Source: Saprospiraceae bacterium
GTDB lineage: Bacteria > Bacteroidota > Bacteroidia > Chitinophagales > Saprospiraceae
Length of the DNA stretch: 64,000 bases
Reading direction: 5' to 3'
Assembly (NCBI GenBank): GCA_022448955.1
Contig: JAKVCU010000053.1
Coordinates: 62,001-126,000, forward strand
Under the pieces are notes generated by a model. That model was given only the letters and a program-made list of their open reading frames with translations, ran no database searches and was not told where the DNA came from. Position numbers and translations under genes: made by a program. This document shows, one piece after another, positions 16,314 to 25,606 of this stretch; position 1 is the first letter of the stretch; each line of letters opens with the position of its first letter.

Positions 16314-18581
16314 ATGAAAAAATTAAGCTTTTTATTTACTGCTATTTGGATTTTAAGTGCTTGTAGTTCTAGTGAAAGATCCACTTCCAATATGAAAAAT
16401 ACCTATGCCATCGTTCCAGCTCCCGTGGAGCTTCTTCCCAAGGAAGGCCAATTTGAATGGAGTTCAAATACGGCTCTAATCATAGAGGATAACCTTATCG
16501 AAAATAATCAAAATGAATATTTAGCTTTTGCCCAAACGGCTAGTTTGAATGGACCTCAGAATGAAGTCCATCTTCATCTGGATGATAATATAGATGCTTC
16601 GGAAGCTTATCAGTTGAGTATAACAGCAAAAAAAATTGATCTAAAAGCAAAGACATCAGCAGGGCTTTTTTATGGTATTCAAAGCTTACGCCAATTAGCT
16701 ACGAAAAAAGAAGGACATTTGTATTTTCCAGCCTTGGAAATTAAAGATGCACCAAGGTATTCCTACAGGGGCTTACATCTAGATGTGGGCCGTCACTTTT
16801 TTCCGGTTGATTTTATTAAAAAGTATATTGATCTCTTGGCCTATCATAAAATGAATCGTTTTCATTGGCACTTGACAGAAGATCAAGGTTGGCGAATAGA
16901 GATTAAAAAGTACCCTAAACTAGCACAAATTGCAGCATTCCGAAAAGAAACATTAGTAGGGCATTATAGTGATCAACCTCATCAGTTTGATGGGCAACGC
17001 TATGGTGGGTTCTATACTCAAGAAGAAGTTAAGGAGGTTGTACAATATGCAACAGAAAGATTTGTGGAAGTGATCCCAGAAATCGAAATGCCAGGGCATT
17101 CTCTCGCTGCCCTAGCTGCTTATCCTGAGTTGGGCTGTACACCAGGGCCTTTTGAGGTAGGCACTAAATGGGGGGTAGTTGATGAAGTATATTGCCCCAA
17201 CGAAGTGACTTTCCAGTTTTTAGAAGATGTTTTGACGGAAGTTATGGAATTATTCCCTAGCAAATATATTCATATTGGTGGAGATGAATGTCCAAAAAAT
17301 AGATGGAAAGAAAGTGCCTTTTGCCAAGCTTTGATCAAGAAAGAAGGCTTAAAAGATGAGCATGAATTACAAAGTTATTTCATCAAGCGTATTGAGAAAT
17401 TTGTCAATTCAAAAGGTAGAGATATTATTGGTTGGGATGAGATTTTGGAAGGTGGGCTTGCGCCAAATGCGACCGTGATGTCGTGGCGTGGAATTGAAGG
17501 TGGTATTGCTGCCGCTAAACAGGGCCACAATGTAATTATGACGCCAACTTCTCATTGTTACTTCGATTATTATCAATCACAAGCGGAGGATGAACCGCTC
17601 GCCATTGGAGGTTTTTTGCCTTTACGAAAGGTTTATAGCTATGAGCCGACTCCAGAAGAATTAACCTCAGAACAGCAAAAATATATTCTAGGAGTTCAGG
17701 GAAATGTATGGACAGAGTATATAAAAACAGGAGATAAGGTGGAATACATGACTTATCCTCGTGCTTGTGCGCTTGCGGAGATAGCATGGCTACCAAAAGA
17801 GCAAAAAAACTATGATGATTTTGTACAGCGTATGCGCATTCATACCGATCGTTTGCAAGATATGGGGGTGAATGTAGCAGAGCATATGTTTGATGCAAAA
17901 GCAGAAATAGATGCGGGAAATGGAGTGAATATTTCCTTTTTCACAGAAGCAGATGGAACAAATTTACGTTACACAACAGATGGGGCAGAGCCTACTTTAG
18001 AAAGTCCCCTTTATTCAAATCCATTAGAAGTAGGTGCATCAACCACTTATAAAGTTGCTGCTTTTAATGAAGACGAAAAACTTGGAAGAAGTTATGAAGT
18101 GCAGTTCGATTGGCATAAAGCTGCCGGCAAAAAAATTAAATTGACTACTCCACCTGCGGAAAAGTATAGTGCAGGAGGTATTCACTCTATTGTAAATGGT
18201 GTTTTAGGAAGTAATGTCCGTTATGGTGATGCAGAATGGCTAGGCTTCGAAGGAAAAGATTTTGAAGCAATCATTGATCTGGAGCAACTAGATGAAGTAA
18301 ATAAAGTAAACCTTCGATTCTATCAAGGTAATGGGCAGTGGATTTATTTGCCGAAAGGCGTACAAGTTTCTATTTCTTCTGATGGAACGAACTATAAAAC
18401 AATTGCAGAAAGTAATGCTGTGGAAGGAGAAGGGAAAGTGGTTACGCTAAGCTTGGACACGAATGGGGCAACTGGACGATATCTAAAAGTAAAAGTAGAT
18501 CGTTATGGTATTATCCCTGAAGGCCGACAAGGTGGTGGACATGAAGCATGGCTATTTGTAGATGAAATTCAGGTCTACTAA
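16314..18581 (+). CDS. GH20 beta-N-acetylhexosaminidase lipoprotein
   Basis: The 755-residue protein begins with a lipoprotein signal ending LSAC (Cys about residue 17), so it is a lipoprotein on an envelope membrane. A GH20b N-domain (~30-145) is followed by the GH20 TIM barrel (~150-500) with YRGLHLDVGRHFF, HWHLTEDQGWRIE and the catalytic Asp-Glu pair in HIGGDECPKNRW (D324-E325). The C-terminal part has a chitobiase/Fn3-like segment (~525-600) and a discoidin-like sugar-binding domain (~615-755). It releases terminal GlcNAc/GalNAc from chitin oligomers, glycans or peptidoglycan fragments by substrate-assisted catalysis. It sits between nagB and a sodium symporter in the amino-sugar locus. 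Confidence 0.93.
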   Translation: MKKLSFLFTAIWILSACSSSERSTSNMKNTYAIVPAPVELLPKEGQFEWSSNTALIIEDNLIENNQNEYLAFAQTASLNGPQNEVHLHLDDNIDASEAYQLSITAKKIDLKAKTSAGLFYGIQSLRQLATKKEGHLYFPALEIKDAPRYSYRGLHLDVGRHFFPVDFIKKYIDLLAYHKMNRFHWHLTEDQGWRIEIKKYPKLAQIAAFRKETLVGHYSDQPHQFDGQRYGGFYTQEEVKEVVQYATERFVEVIPEIEMPGHSLAALAAYPELGCTPGPFEVGTKWGVVDEVYCPNEVTFQFLEDVLTEVMELFPSKYIHIGGDECPKNRWKESAFCQALIKKEGLKDEHELQSYFIKRIEKFVNSKGRDIIGWDEILEGGLAPNATVMSWRGIEGGIAAAKQGHNVIMTPTSHCYFDYYQSQAEDEPLAIGGFLPLRKVYSYEPTPEELTSEQQKYILGVQGNVWTEYIKTGDKVEYMTYPRACALAEIAWLPKEQKNYDDFVQRMRIHTDRLQDMGVNVAEHMFDAKAEIDAGNGVNISFFTEADGTNLRYTTDGAEPTLESPLYSNPLEVGASTTYKVAAFNEDEKLGRSYEVQFDWHKAAGKKIKLTTPPAEKYSAGGIHSIVNGVLGSNVRYGDAEWLGFEGKDFEAIIDLEQLDEVNKVNLRFYQGNGQWIYLPKGVQVSISSDGTNYKTIAESNAVEGEGKVVTLSLDTNGATGRYLKVKVDRYGIIPEGRQGGGHEAWLFVDEIQVY

Positions 18582-18714
18582 ATCTAGATATACTAGAATC
18601 AGATTGGTTTACCATTTCTACTTCAGTATATCCAATGGATTCATTAAATTAGGCTTTGAGTTATTGGGCTAACCTAGTTTTATACGCCTACTTACAACCA
18701 ACAAAACGAAAAAC

Positions 18715-20505
18715 ATGCAATTGACGACTTTAGACTGGTCTTTTATCATTTTCTTCTTTACCCTCTCTTTGGGGATTGGGATTTATGTCTCTCGACAATC
18801 AGGAAAAAGTACTTCCGAATACTTTCTTTCTGGCCGGAATATGCCTTGGTGGCTATTGGGTATGTCAATGGTGGCAACGACTTTCTCCACGGATACTCCT
18901 AATCTTGTAACTGATATCGTTCGACAGAATGGTGTGGCTGGTAACTGGGTATGGTGGGCCTTCCTATTGACAGGGATGTTGACGGTATTCGTGTATGCTC
19001 GCTTATGGCGAAAGTCTGAAGTTTTAACAGATATTGAGTTTTATGAACTGCGATATAGTGGTGGTGGTGCACGGTTTTTGAGGATGTTTAGGTCTGTGTA
19101 CTTAGGTTTGCTCTTTAACGTGCTAGCAACTGCTGCGGTTTGTTTGGCCGCCATGAAAATTGGCGAAGTCATGCTGGGGCTCAATAAGTTTGAAACCATT
19201 GGTATTGCTGCGGTGATTACTGTTATTTTCAGTTCTTTGGGTGGATTTAGAGGGGTGATTTATACCGACTTTATTCTTTTCTTCATAGCGATGATTGGAG
19301 CGATTGGAGCAGCAGTAGTAGCAGTGAATCATCCAGATGTGGGTGGCTTGAATGCTTTGGTAGCGAATGAAGCCATTCAATCTAAATTAGCAATTGTTCC
19401 AGATTTTTCTGACACAGAATTATTGATTTCGATCTTTATTATACCGCTAGCAGTACAATGGTGGAATTCTTGGTATCCGGGAGCTGAGCCAGGTGGAGGT
19501 GGATATATTGCACAACGTATGTTAGCTGCAAAGAATGAAGATCATGCAATAAAAGCAACTTTCTTTTTTAATATTCTTCATTATGCATTACGTCCATGGC
19601 CATGGATTTTAGTGGCTTTAGCATCATTGGTGGTATTTCCAGATTTAGACTCGATTAGAGAAGCTTTCCCTAATGTATCTGAGGATAAGATTGGGCATGA
19701 TTTAGCATATCCTGCCATGCTGACATTTTTGCCACATGGACTTTTAGGCTTAGTAGTTGCCTCCTTAGTTGCTGCATTTATGTCTACAGTTTCAACACAA
19801 TTGAATTGGGGAGCCTCTTACTTGGTGAATGACTTTTATGCACGGTTTGTAAAACCAGATGCTAGTGAGAAGGAATTAGTAATGGCTGGAAGAGTTTCTA
19901 CGGTTATTTTGATGTCCTTATCGGCCTTGTTTGCATTTTATATGCAAAATGCGAAGCAGGTATTTGATATCATTTTGATGTTTGGAGCAGGAACTGGTTT
20001 GATCTTTATTTTGAGATGGTTCTGGTGGCGGATTAATGCATGGGCAGAGATTTCAGCAATGATTATTTCTGGTATTGTATCGATTGGCTTTGCATTTCTG
20101 GGTTGGTATCCAGATACTTGGCCAGGGTGGGGGCAGTTTCCGACTGTAGTACTTATCACGACTATTGTTTGGGTGGTGAGTATGTTGGTGACTCCAGCTG
20201 AGGATGAGGCTACTTTGCGATCATTTTATAAAAAGATACAGCCAGGAGGGCCAGGTTGGCAAAAGATCATTGATGCAGCAAAGCAAGATGGTGAGGATAT
20301 TAAGGAAGAGGGCGAAAAATGGAGTGTACCATCGGGTATTTTGGCAATGATCTTGGGCTGTGTATTTGTTTATAGTGCTTTATTTGCTACAGGGAATTGG
20401 CTATATGGAAATATGAGCACAGCCGCTACTTTGACGATCATTTCCGCTGCAGCGGCATTTTTATTGTTCCGAATGTGGGGTAAAATTGGAAAATCTGTAT
20501 TATAG
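18715..20505 (+). CDS. Sodium:solute symporter, probably for amino sugars
   Basis: The 596-residue protein has ~14 hydrophobic segments and the SSS-family features: an N-terminal membrane helix followed by YFLSGRNMPWW, then STDTPNLV in helix 2 and a long helix pattern ending in a C-terminal soluble loop (~480-555) and a last helix pair. Family members import sugars, amino acids or vitamins with Na+. The neighbours (GH20, NagB, ROK) point to GlcNAc or a related sugar, as several Bacteroidota sugar loci carry SSS transporters. That substrate is inferred from context. A strong bidirectional terminator follows. Confidence 0.88.
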   Translation: MQLTTLDWSFIIFFFTLSLGIGIYVSRQSGKSTSEYFLSGRNMPWWLLGMSMVATTFSTDTPNLVTDIVRQNGVAGNWVWWAFLLTGMLTVFVYARLWRKSEVLTDIEFYELRYSGGGARFLRMFRSVYLGLLFNVLATAAVCLAAMKIGEVMLGLNKFETIGIAAVITVIFSSLGGFRGVIYTDFILFFIAMIGAIGAAVVAVNHPDVGGLNALVANEAIQSKLAIVPDFSDTELLISIFIIPLAVQWWNSWYPGAEPGGGGYIAQRMLAAKNEDHAIKATFFFNILHYALRPWPWILVALASLVVFPDLDSIREAFPNVSEDKIGHDLAYPAMLTFLPHGLLGLVVASLVAAFMSTVSTQLNWGASYLVNDFYARFVKPDASEKELVMAGRVSTVILMSLSALFAFYMQNAKQVFDIILMFGAGTGLIFILRWFWWRINAWAEISAMIISGIVSIGFAFLGWYPDTWPGWGQFPTVVLITTIVWVVSMLVTPAEDEATLRSFYKKIQPGGPGWQKIIDAAKQDGEDIKEEGEKWSVPSGILAMILGCVFVYSALFATGNWLYGNMSTAATLTIISAAAAFLLFRMWGKIGKSVL

Positions 20506-20533
20506 ATTTATTAGACTAAGTTTTATAAAAAAG

Positions 20534-20564
20534 TAGCGCCAATCAAAACATTTGATTGGCGCTA
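20534..20564. terminator. Bidirectional intrinsic terminator
   Basis: A perfect 14-bp stem (20534-20547 with 20551-20564) around a 3-base loop, with A-rich sequence on its left and T-rich sequence on its right. It separates the convergent symporter and DUF4286 genes and can serve both. Confidence 0.85.
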
Positions 20565-20570
20565 TTGCTT

Positions 20571-20882
20571 TTAGCTACTTACGACTTCCATCATGGTACG
20601 AAAAGCTACATAACGATCTTTATAGCGGTTCATGTGTTCTGTTTGGAGTCTTTTAGCATGTTTGCTTTGGTACTCCTCAAAATCTTCCATGCTGGCACTA
20701 AAATATTGGACGGCATAAGTAATACCATCTGCTTCGTCCAACCCTAATAGTTTACACATTTTGTATTCTTTAAAAAGGCCTGTGCTCATGACATCAGGAA
20801 TATGAACTTCGCACATCCATTGTTTCCACTCTTCATGGATTTGCGGATCTACCTTGAGGGTTACGTTATATAAAATCATCAT
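20571..20882 (-). CDS. DUF4286 family protein
   Basis: This 103-residue soluble protein opens with ILYNVTLKVDPQIHEEWKQW and contains YAVQYFSASMEDFEEYQ, the pattern of the DUF4286 family found in Bacteroidota. The fold is probably ferredoxin-like, similar to antibiotic-biosynthesis-monooxygenase dimers. No catalytic residues can be named and the function is unknown. It is 11 bases downstream of murA on the same strand, so it is probably the last gene of the DUF4290-murA-DUF4286 transcript. Two adjacent ATG codons (20882, 20879) are both possible starts. Confidence 0.85.
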   Translation of the reverse strand: MMILYNVTLKVDPQIHEEWKQWMCEVHIPDVMSTGLFKEYKMCKLLGLDEADGITYAVQYFSASMEDFEEYQSKHAKRLQTEHMNRYKDRYVAFRTMMEVVSS

Positions 20883-20893
20883 TTAGTATGCTA

Positions 20894-22204
20894 TTAAATT
20901 CTTCTAATATCTGCACCGATGGCTTGAAGTCGGGCGTCAATATTTTGATATCCTCTATCAATTTGATTGATATTGGAGATTACACTCTTTCCTTTTGCTG
21001 AAAGCGCTGCAATCAGCAAGGCTACACCAGCACGAATATCAGGAGAGGTCATATTGATACCTCGTAACTGATGTTTTCTTCCTAGGCCAATTACTGTAGC
21101 ACGGTGTGGATCACAAAGAATGATTTGTGCACCCATATCAATCAATTTGTCAACAAAGAACAAACGACTTTCAAACATCTTCTGATGAATTAACACGCTA
21201 CCTTTTGCTTGAGTTGCAACGACCAGCATGATACTCATCAAGTCAGGTGTAAAACCAGGCCATGGCGAATCATAAATAGTCATGATAGAGCCATCGATAA
21301 AGGTCTGAATCTCATAATCTTCTTGCTCTGGAATAAGGATGTCATCTCCTTGAATTTCAAGTTGCACACCTAGTCTTTCAAATGTATTAGGGATAATGCC
21401 TAGTTCATCAACTTGCACATCTTTGATACGAATTTCGGATTGTGTCATGGCAGCAAGGCCGATGAAGCTGCCAATTTCGATCATATCAGGTAGTAGACGA
21501 TGTTCTGTTCCACTTAATTGTTCTACGCCTTCAATTGTTAGCAAGTTGGAGCCTATTCCACTAATATTTGCTCCCATGCGAACGAGCATTTTGCAAAGTT
21601 GCTGAAGGTAAGGCTCACATGCTGCATTGTAAATTTGGGTAGTACCTTTGGCTAATACTGCTGCCATTACTACATTGGCGGTACCTGTTACAGATATTTC
21701 ATCCATTAGGATGTAGGTGCCATTTAATTGTTTCGTTTCTACGAAGAAAAGGTCTTTTTCTGCATCATATTTTAGCTCTCCACCTAGTTTTTGTATTCCA
21801 CGGAAGTGGGTGTCTAAGCGTCGTCGACCAATTTTATCTCCACCTGGTTTGGGTAAAAAGGCACGACCAAAGCGAGCTAATAAGGGGCCAATAAGCATTA
21901 CCGAGCCTCTAATTTTGCGAGCATTATTGTTGAATTCTTCTGTTTGGAAAAAATCTAAGTTTATTTGATCTGCTTGGAAAGTAAGGGTATCATGAGATTT
22001 TTCTTTGATCTTTACACCAAGTCCTTTGAGTAGTTCAAGAAGGCGTTCTACATCCCGAATTCTTGGGATATTAGAAATAGTGACTTCTTTATCGGTGAGT
22101 AGGGTGGCACAAAGGATTTGTAGTGCCTCATTTTTGGCGCCCTGAGGAACAAGCTCGCCATGAAGTTTTTTACCTCCGATTACTTCAAAAGCATCTAAGT
22201 TCAT
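20894..22204 (-). CDS. murA: UDP-N-acetylglucosamine 1-carboxyvinyltransferase with Asp at the catalytic Cys
   Basis: The 436-residue protein is a full-length MurA, which transfers enolpyruvate from PEP to UDP-GlcNAc in the first committed step of peptidoglycan synthesis. GAKNEALQIL holds the conserved Lys (K24), and IRGSVMLIGPLLARFGRA the substrate-binding Arg region. In the active-site loop the sequence is PGGDKIGRRRLDTHF, so the residue equivalent to E. coli Cys115 is Asp (D123). Asp at this position keeps activity but removes the thiol that fosfomycin alkylates, and is known from naturally fosfomycin-resistant MurA enzymes. The neighbour order DUF4290-murA is common in Bacteroidota. Confidence 0.95.
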   Translation of the reverse strand: MNLDAFEVIGGKKLHGELVPQGAKNEALQILCATLLTDKEVTISNIPRIRDVERLLELLKGLGVKIKEKSHDTLTFQADQINLDFFQTEEFNNNARKIRGSVMLIGPLLARFGRAFLPKPGGDKIGRRRLDTHFRGIQKLGGELKYDAEKDLFFVETKQLNGTYILMDEISVTGTANVVMAAVLAKGTTQIYNAACEPYLQQLCKMLVRMGANISGIGSNLLTIEGVEQLSGTEHRLLPDMIEIGSFIGLAAMTQSEIRIKDVQVDELGIIPNTFERLGVQLEIQGDDILIPEQEDYEIQTFIDGSIMTIYDSPWPGFTPDLMSIMLVVATQAKGSVLIHQKMFESRLFFVDKLIDMGAQIILCDPHRATVIGLGRKHQLRGINMTSPDIRAGVALLIAALSAKGKSVISNINQIDRGYQNIDARLQAIGADIRRI

Positions 22205-22453
22205 TGTAAATGAAAATTAGGAAAAATTAAAAAATAAGTATTTTACATACCATTTAGATGAATGGTAAACTCAAAGGCAAAGGAAAGGAAAAGTTGTGAG
22301 AGATGCTATTAGAAATGATTAAAAGCTGCTACTGAGCGATTATTAGTTATTGGGGTAAGCCTTAAAAGTATAACAGTATAATGATTTATGACATATAGTT
22401 TATAGTTGATGATTTATCACTTATAAACCATCAACTACAAAGTAATAACTATT

Positions 22454-23146
22454 TTAGTTACGACGTCTTCCTCTAGATTGGCCTCTATCGCGGTAACCTC
22501 TTCTACCATTGCTATGATGGCCTTTATCTCTATCGCCACGACCATTATTATCATTGCTACGTTTTCTGCGACGATTAGCATTTGTTAGATTATCTAAAGA
22601 AGCGTTATCATCTACCTCTAAAGAGCCTTCTGATAATGTTTCTAGATCATTTTTGATAACTTCGTCACTAACGTAGTGTTCTTTATTCCAAGTGCGGTAA
22701 GCTAGCTTCATGTAGGATGCAATAACGCCTACAAAACCAGATTTTTTACCACCTTCATCCATTCCTTGAGCTTTAGCAATTAACTGCTGTACATTATTAC
22801 CATAATGGCGGAATTTAGCTTGTGAGGAGGGATATTCTACTTTTTGCGGCTTTTTCAAACGATCTTCAGGCTGGGGTTGTTTGCCACTAGGTGTAGTCAC
22901 ATTTAAATCATAGCTGGAGATTCTAAATACGTGTTTCCACAGCTTTTCTCTGTAATCGTCTAAATTTTTGTTCTGTGGATGCATTTGCATCATTAGGTCA
23001 ACGATACGTTCCACAAAGACTTGGCGGTATTCATCATCTTCGATTGTTTTGGCATAATCAATCAATTTCTGGATATTACGACCATACTCAGGAATAATTA
23101 GTTTTTCTCTCGAAGAGTTATAAACCATATTTAATCCACCACTCAT
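22454..23146 (-). CDS. DUF4290 family protein with basic, Arg/Gly-rich tail
   Basis: The 230-residue protein has a DUF4290 helical domain (about residues 8-175; LIIPEYGRNIQKLIDYAK, then FRHYGNNVQQLIAKA). The C-terminal ~45 residues are low-complexity and very basic, with NRRRKRSNDNN, GRGDRDKG and SRGRRRN, which resembles RGG-type RNA-binding tails. Function is unknown. It lies 249 bases upstream of murA on the same strand, a gene order seen often in Bacteroidota. The start may be the first ATG or the one at codon 7 (23128). Confidence 0.82.
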   Translation of the reverse strand: MSGGLNMVYNSSREKLIIPEYGRNIQKLIDYAKTIEDDEYRQVFVERIVDLMMQMHPQNKNLDDYREKLWKHVFRISSYDLNVTTPSGKQPQPEDRLKKPQKVEYPSSQAKFRHYGNNVQQLIAKAQGMDEGGKKSGFVGVIASYMKLAYRTWNKEHYVSDEVIKNDLETLSEGSLEVDDNASLDNLTNANRRRKRSNDNNGRGDRDKGHHSNGRRGYRDRGQSRGRRRN

Positions 23147-23516
23147 ATTACACTGTATTTTCTAGATAATATTGAACTACTAAATTTCAATCACTGATAT
23201 GGATTTTGCATGTTGTATATTGACGGGAACATTACTTTCAATAAAAAATTATTGGGAGTAAATTGGTCAAAATGATGTAGCCAAAATCCTAAGTGATTAA
23301 CGGAATTCTTTTCTGATCCTTTTTGCTCAAAACTATTCGACTTTTCTAATCCTTAAAGGAACTTAAAATGGTAAGGCTTACGGAATGAATGATCAAATGT
23401 GGTAAGTACAATACCTGAGAAGCATTAAAGGAAATCCTTACAAATGTAAGTTTTAATTTCTAAAAAAGAAAAAAATCCAGAGACTATTAAAATAACGATA
23501 GCCTCTGGAAATTGTT
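23147..23516. other. Intergenic region between DUF4290 and glmS
   Basis: I find no convincing gene in these 370 bases. They hold the glmS terminator at the right end and one minus-strand TACATTTG (23441-23448), an exact -7 type match that could serve DUF4290-murA with a long leader. No glmS ribozyme-like structure is relevant here, because this region is downstream of glmS. Confidence 0.4.
23463..23508 (-). terminator. Intrinsic terminator of glmS
   Basis: An 11-bp stem with one mismatch (23477-23487 with 23498-23508) lies 8 bases after the glmS stop. On the minus strand it is followed by a long U-rich tract (23463-23476). Confidence 0.8.
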
Positions 23517-25355
23517 TTATTCTACAGTAACTGATTTTGCAAGATTTCGAGGCTGATCAACATTGCAGTCACGCATCAAAGCGATATGGTAAGAAAGTAA
23601 TTGTAAAGGAATCACAGAAAGAAGTGGCGTGAAAGGCTCCTCTGTATCAGGAATTTCGATGGTATAATCTGCTATTTGGCTGATTACTTCATCACCCTCT
23701 GTGACCACTGCAATTACTAAGCCTTTTCTCGCTTTTACTTCTTGAATATTACTTGCAATTTTGTCGTAAGCACTTTTATTGGTGGCGATTACGATGACGG
23801 GCATTTCTTCATCGATCAAAGCAATAGGTCCGTGCTTCATTTCTGCTGCAGGATAGCCTTCTGCATGGATATAAGAAATCTCCTTCAGTTTCAATGCCCC
23901 TTCCAATGCGATAGGGAAGTTGTAACCACGGCCTAAGTAAAGTGCATTTGGCTTGTCTTTGATTTCTTGAGCGATGTACTCTATCTTTTTATTGCTTTCT
24001 AATACCTTCTCCACTTTCTTCGGGATGTTAGACATTTCGTTCAACAATTGCTGAAAGTAAGAAGTAGAGATTGTCCCGCGCTTGTGAGCTAGGCTCAGTG
24101 CCATCATGGTCAGTAAAGTCACTTGGCCAGTAAATGCTTTTGTAGAAGCAACACCAATCTCAGGACCTGCGTGGATATATGAACCAGCATCTGTAATACG
24201 TGCAATAGAAGAGCCGACTACATTAACGATACCATATATCAATGCCCCTTTTTCCTTAGCTAGTTCTAATGCTGCTAGGGTATCTGCTGTTTCACCGGAT
24301 TGAGAAATAGCGATAACAACATCATCTTCTGTAATGATTGGATTGCGATAACGTAGTTCAGAAGCATATTCTACTTCTACGGGTAGACGTGCAAGATCCT
24401 CGATCAAATACTCTGCAATTAAACCCGCATGCCATGATGTTCCGCAAGCTGCGATAATAATGCGCTTCGCTTTGGTAATACGATTAACATGCTCTTCCAA
24501 ACCACCAAGCATAATCCATCCCTCGTCTGCATTTAAACGTCCACGCATACAATCTGAAATAGTGGTAGGTTGTTCATGAATTTCTTTCAACATGAAGTAA
24601 TCATAGCCACCTTTTTCAAGCATCTCAATTTTCATATCTAGTTCGTGGATAAAAGGTGCTTGAACCTCATTATTTATAGTACGGATATCATAGCTGCCAG
24701 AACGACGAACTACGGCAATTTCTTCATCGTTTAGGTAAATCACCTTTTTGGTATGCTCTATGATAGGGGTAGCATCAGAAGCTAAGAAAAATTCATTTTC
24801 CCCAATACCAATAACTAAAGGAGATGCTTTTCTTGCAGCAACTAATTTATTTGGATCGTTTTTGTCTAATACAACAATAGCATAAGCACCGACAACTCTA
24901 GTTAGTGCAATACGTATGGCTTCTTCTAGTGGTAGATTATCTCTATTTTGTATTTCTTCTATCAAGTGAACGAGAACTTCCGTATCTGTTTCGCTATGAA
25001 ATACATGGCCTTCTTTTTCCAATGCTTTTTTGAGTAGAGCATAGTTTTCAATGATACCATTATGTACTAAAGCTAAGCGTCCATCACCTGATACATGAGG
25101 GTGAGCATTTAAATCATCAGGTGCTCCATGTGTTGCCCAGCGAGTATGTCCGATCCCTAAGGTGCCATTCTTTTTGGCTCCTTGTGCATGATTAACTAAC
25201 TCTTGAACTTTTCCTTTTTTCTTGTAAACGTTTACGTCTCCATTAAGTAAGGCAACACCTGCACTATCATAGCCCCGGTATTCTAGTCGTTTAAGGCCCT
25301 TAATGAGTAAAGGATATGCTTCCTTTTCACCGATGTAAGCCACGATTCCACACAT
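23517..25355 (-). CDS. glmS: Glutamine-fructose-6-phosphate aminotransferase (isomerizing)
   Basis: The 612-residue protein has the normal GlmS length and layout. The N-terminal class II glutaminase starts MCGIVAYIG with Cys2 as nucleophile, followed by LEYRGYDSAG and GHTRWATHG. Two SIS domains follow (about 290-425 and 460-600; AACGTSWHAG, ISQSGETADT), and the C-terminus is DQPRNLAKSVTVE as in the family. It makes glucosamine-6-phosphate from fructose-6-phosphate and glutamine for the peptidoglycan and LPS pathways, the reverse direction of the NagB encoded 8 kb away. No obvious ribozyme was seen upstream of its start. Confidence 0.97.
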   Translation of the reverse strand: MCGIVAYIGEKEAYPLLIKGLKRLEYRGYDSAGVALLNGDVNVYKKKGKVQELVNHAQGAKKNGTLGIGHTRWATHGAPDDLNAHPHVSGDGRLALVHNGIIENYALLKKALEKEGHVFHSETDTEVLVHLIEEIQNRDNLPLEEAIRIALTRVVGAYAIVVLDKNDPNKLVAARKASPLVIGIGENEFFLASDATPIIEHTKKVIYLNDEEIAVVRRSGSYDIRTINNEVQAPFIHELDMKIEMLEKGGYDYFMLKEIHEQPTTISDCMRGRLNADEGWIMLGGLEEHVNRITKAKRIIIAACGTSWHAGLIAEYLIEDLARLPVEVEYASELRYRNPIITEDDVVIAISQSGETADTLAALELAKEKGALIYGIVNVVGSSIARITDAGSYIHAGPEIGVASTKAFTGQVTLLTMMALSLAHKRGTISTSYFQQLLNEMSNIPKKVEKVLESNKKIEYIAQEIKDKPNALYLGRGYNFPIALEGALKLKEISYIHAEGYPAAEMKHGPIALIDEEMPVIVIATNKSAYDKIASNIQEVKARKGLVIAVVTEGDEVISQIADYTIEIPDTEEPFTPLLSVIPLQLLSYHIALMRDCNVDQPRNLAKSVTVE

Positions 25356-25552
25356 AGATTTTTGGTTTTCTTGTTTTATTAAAAGATGCTATACAGCCTA
25401 TTCGTGTAAATTGAATAGAGAATGCTTTGTTGTTACAACTTCTGGATGAATACTTTGAAGCTTAAACCTCAAATAATTTAGAAAGGTTGGGTTGAAAATA
25501 ATTTAAAGACAAGCGAAAAGTAATTTTCCTGACAAGATTAGCATTTTGAAGT

Positions 25553-25606
25553 AAAAAAGCCAATTTTAGAGCAAAAAAAAATAAAAACTCTAAAATTGGC
25601 TTTTTT
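25553..25606 (-). terminator. Long stem terminator after the DUF4270 gene
   Basis: A perfect 19-bp stem (25553-25571 with 25588-25606) overlaps the DUF4270 stop codon by one base. Both ends are A/T tracts, so it can terminate in either direction. Confidence 0.85.
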
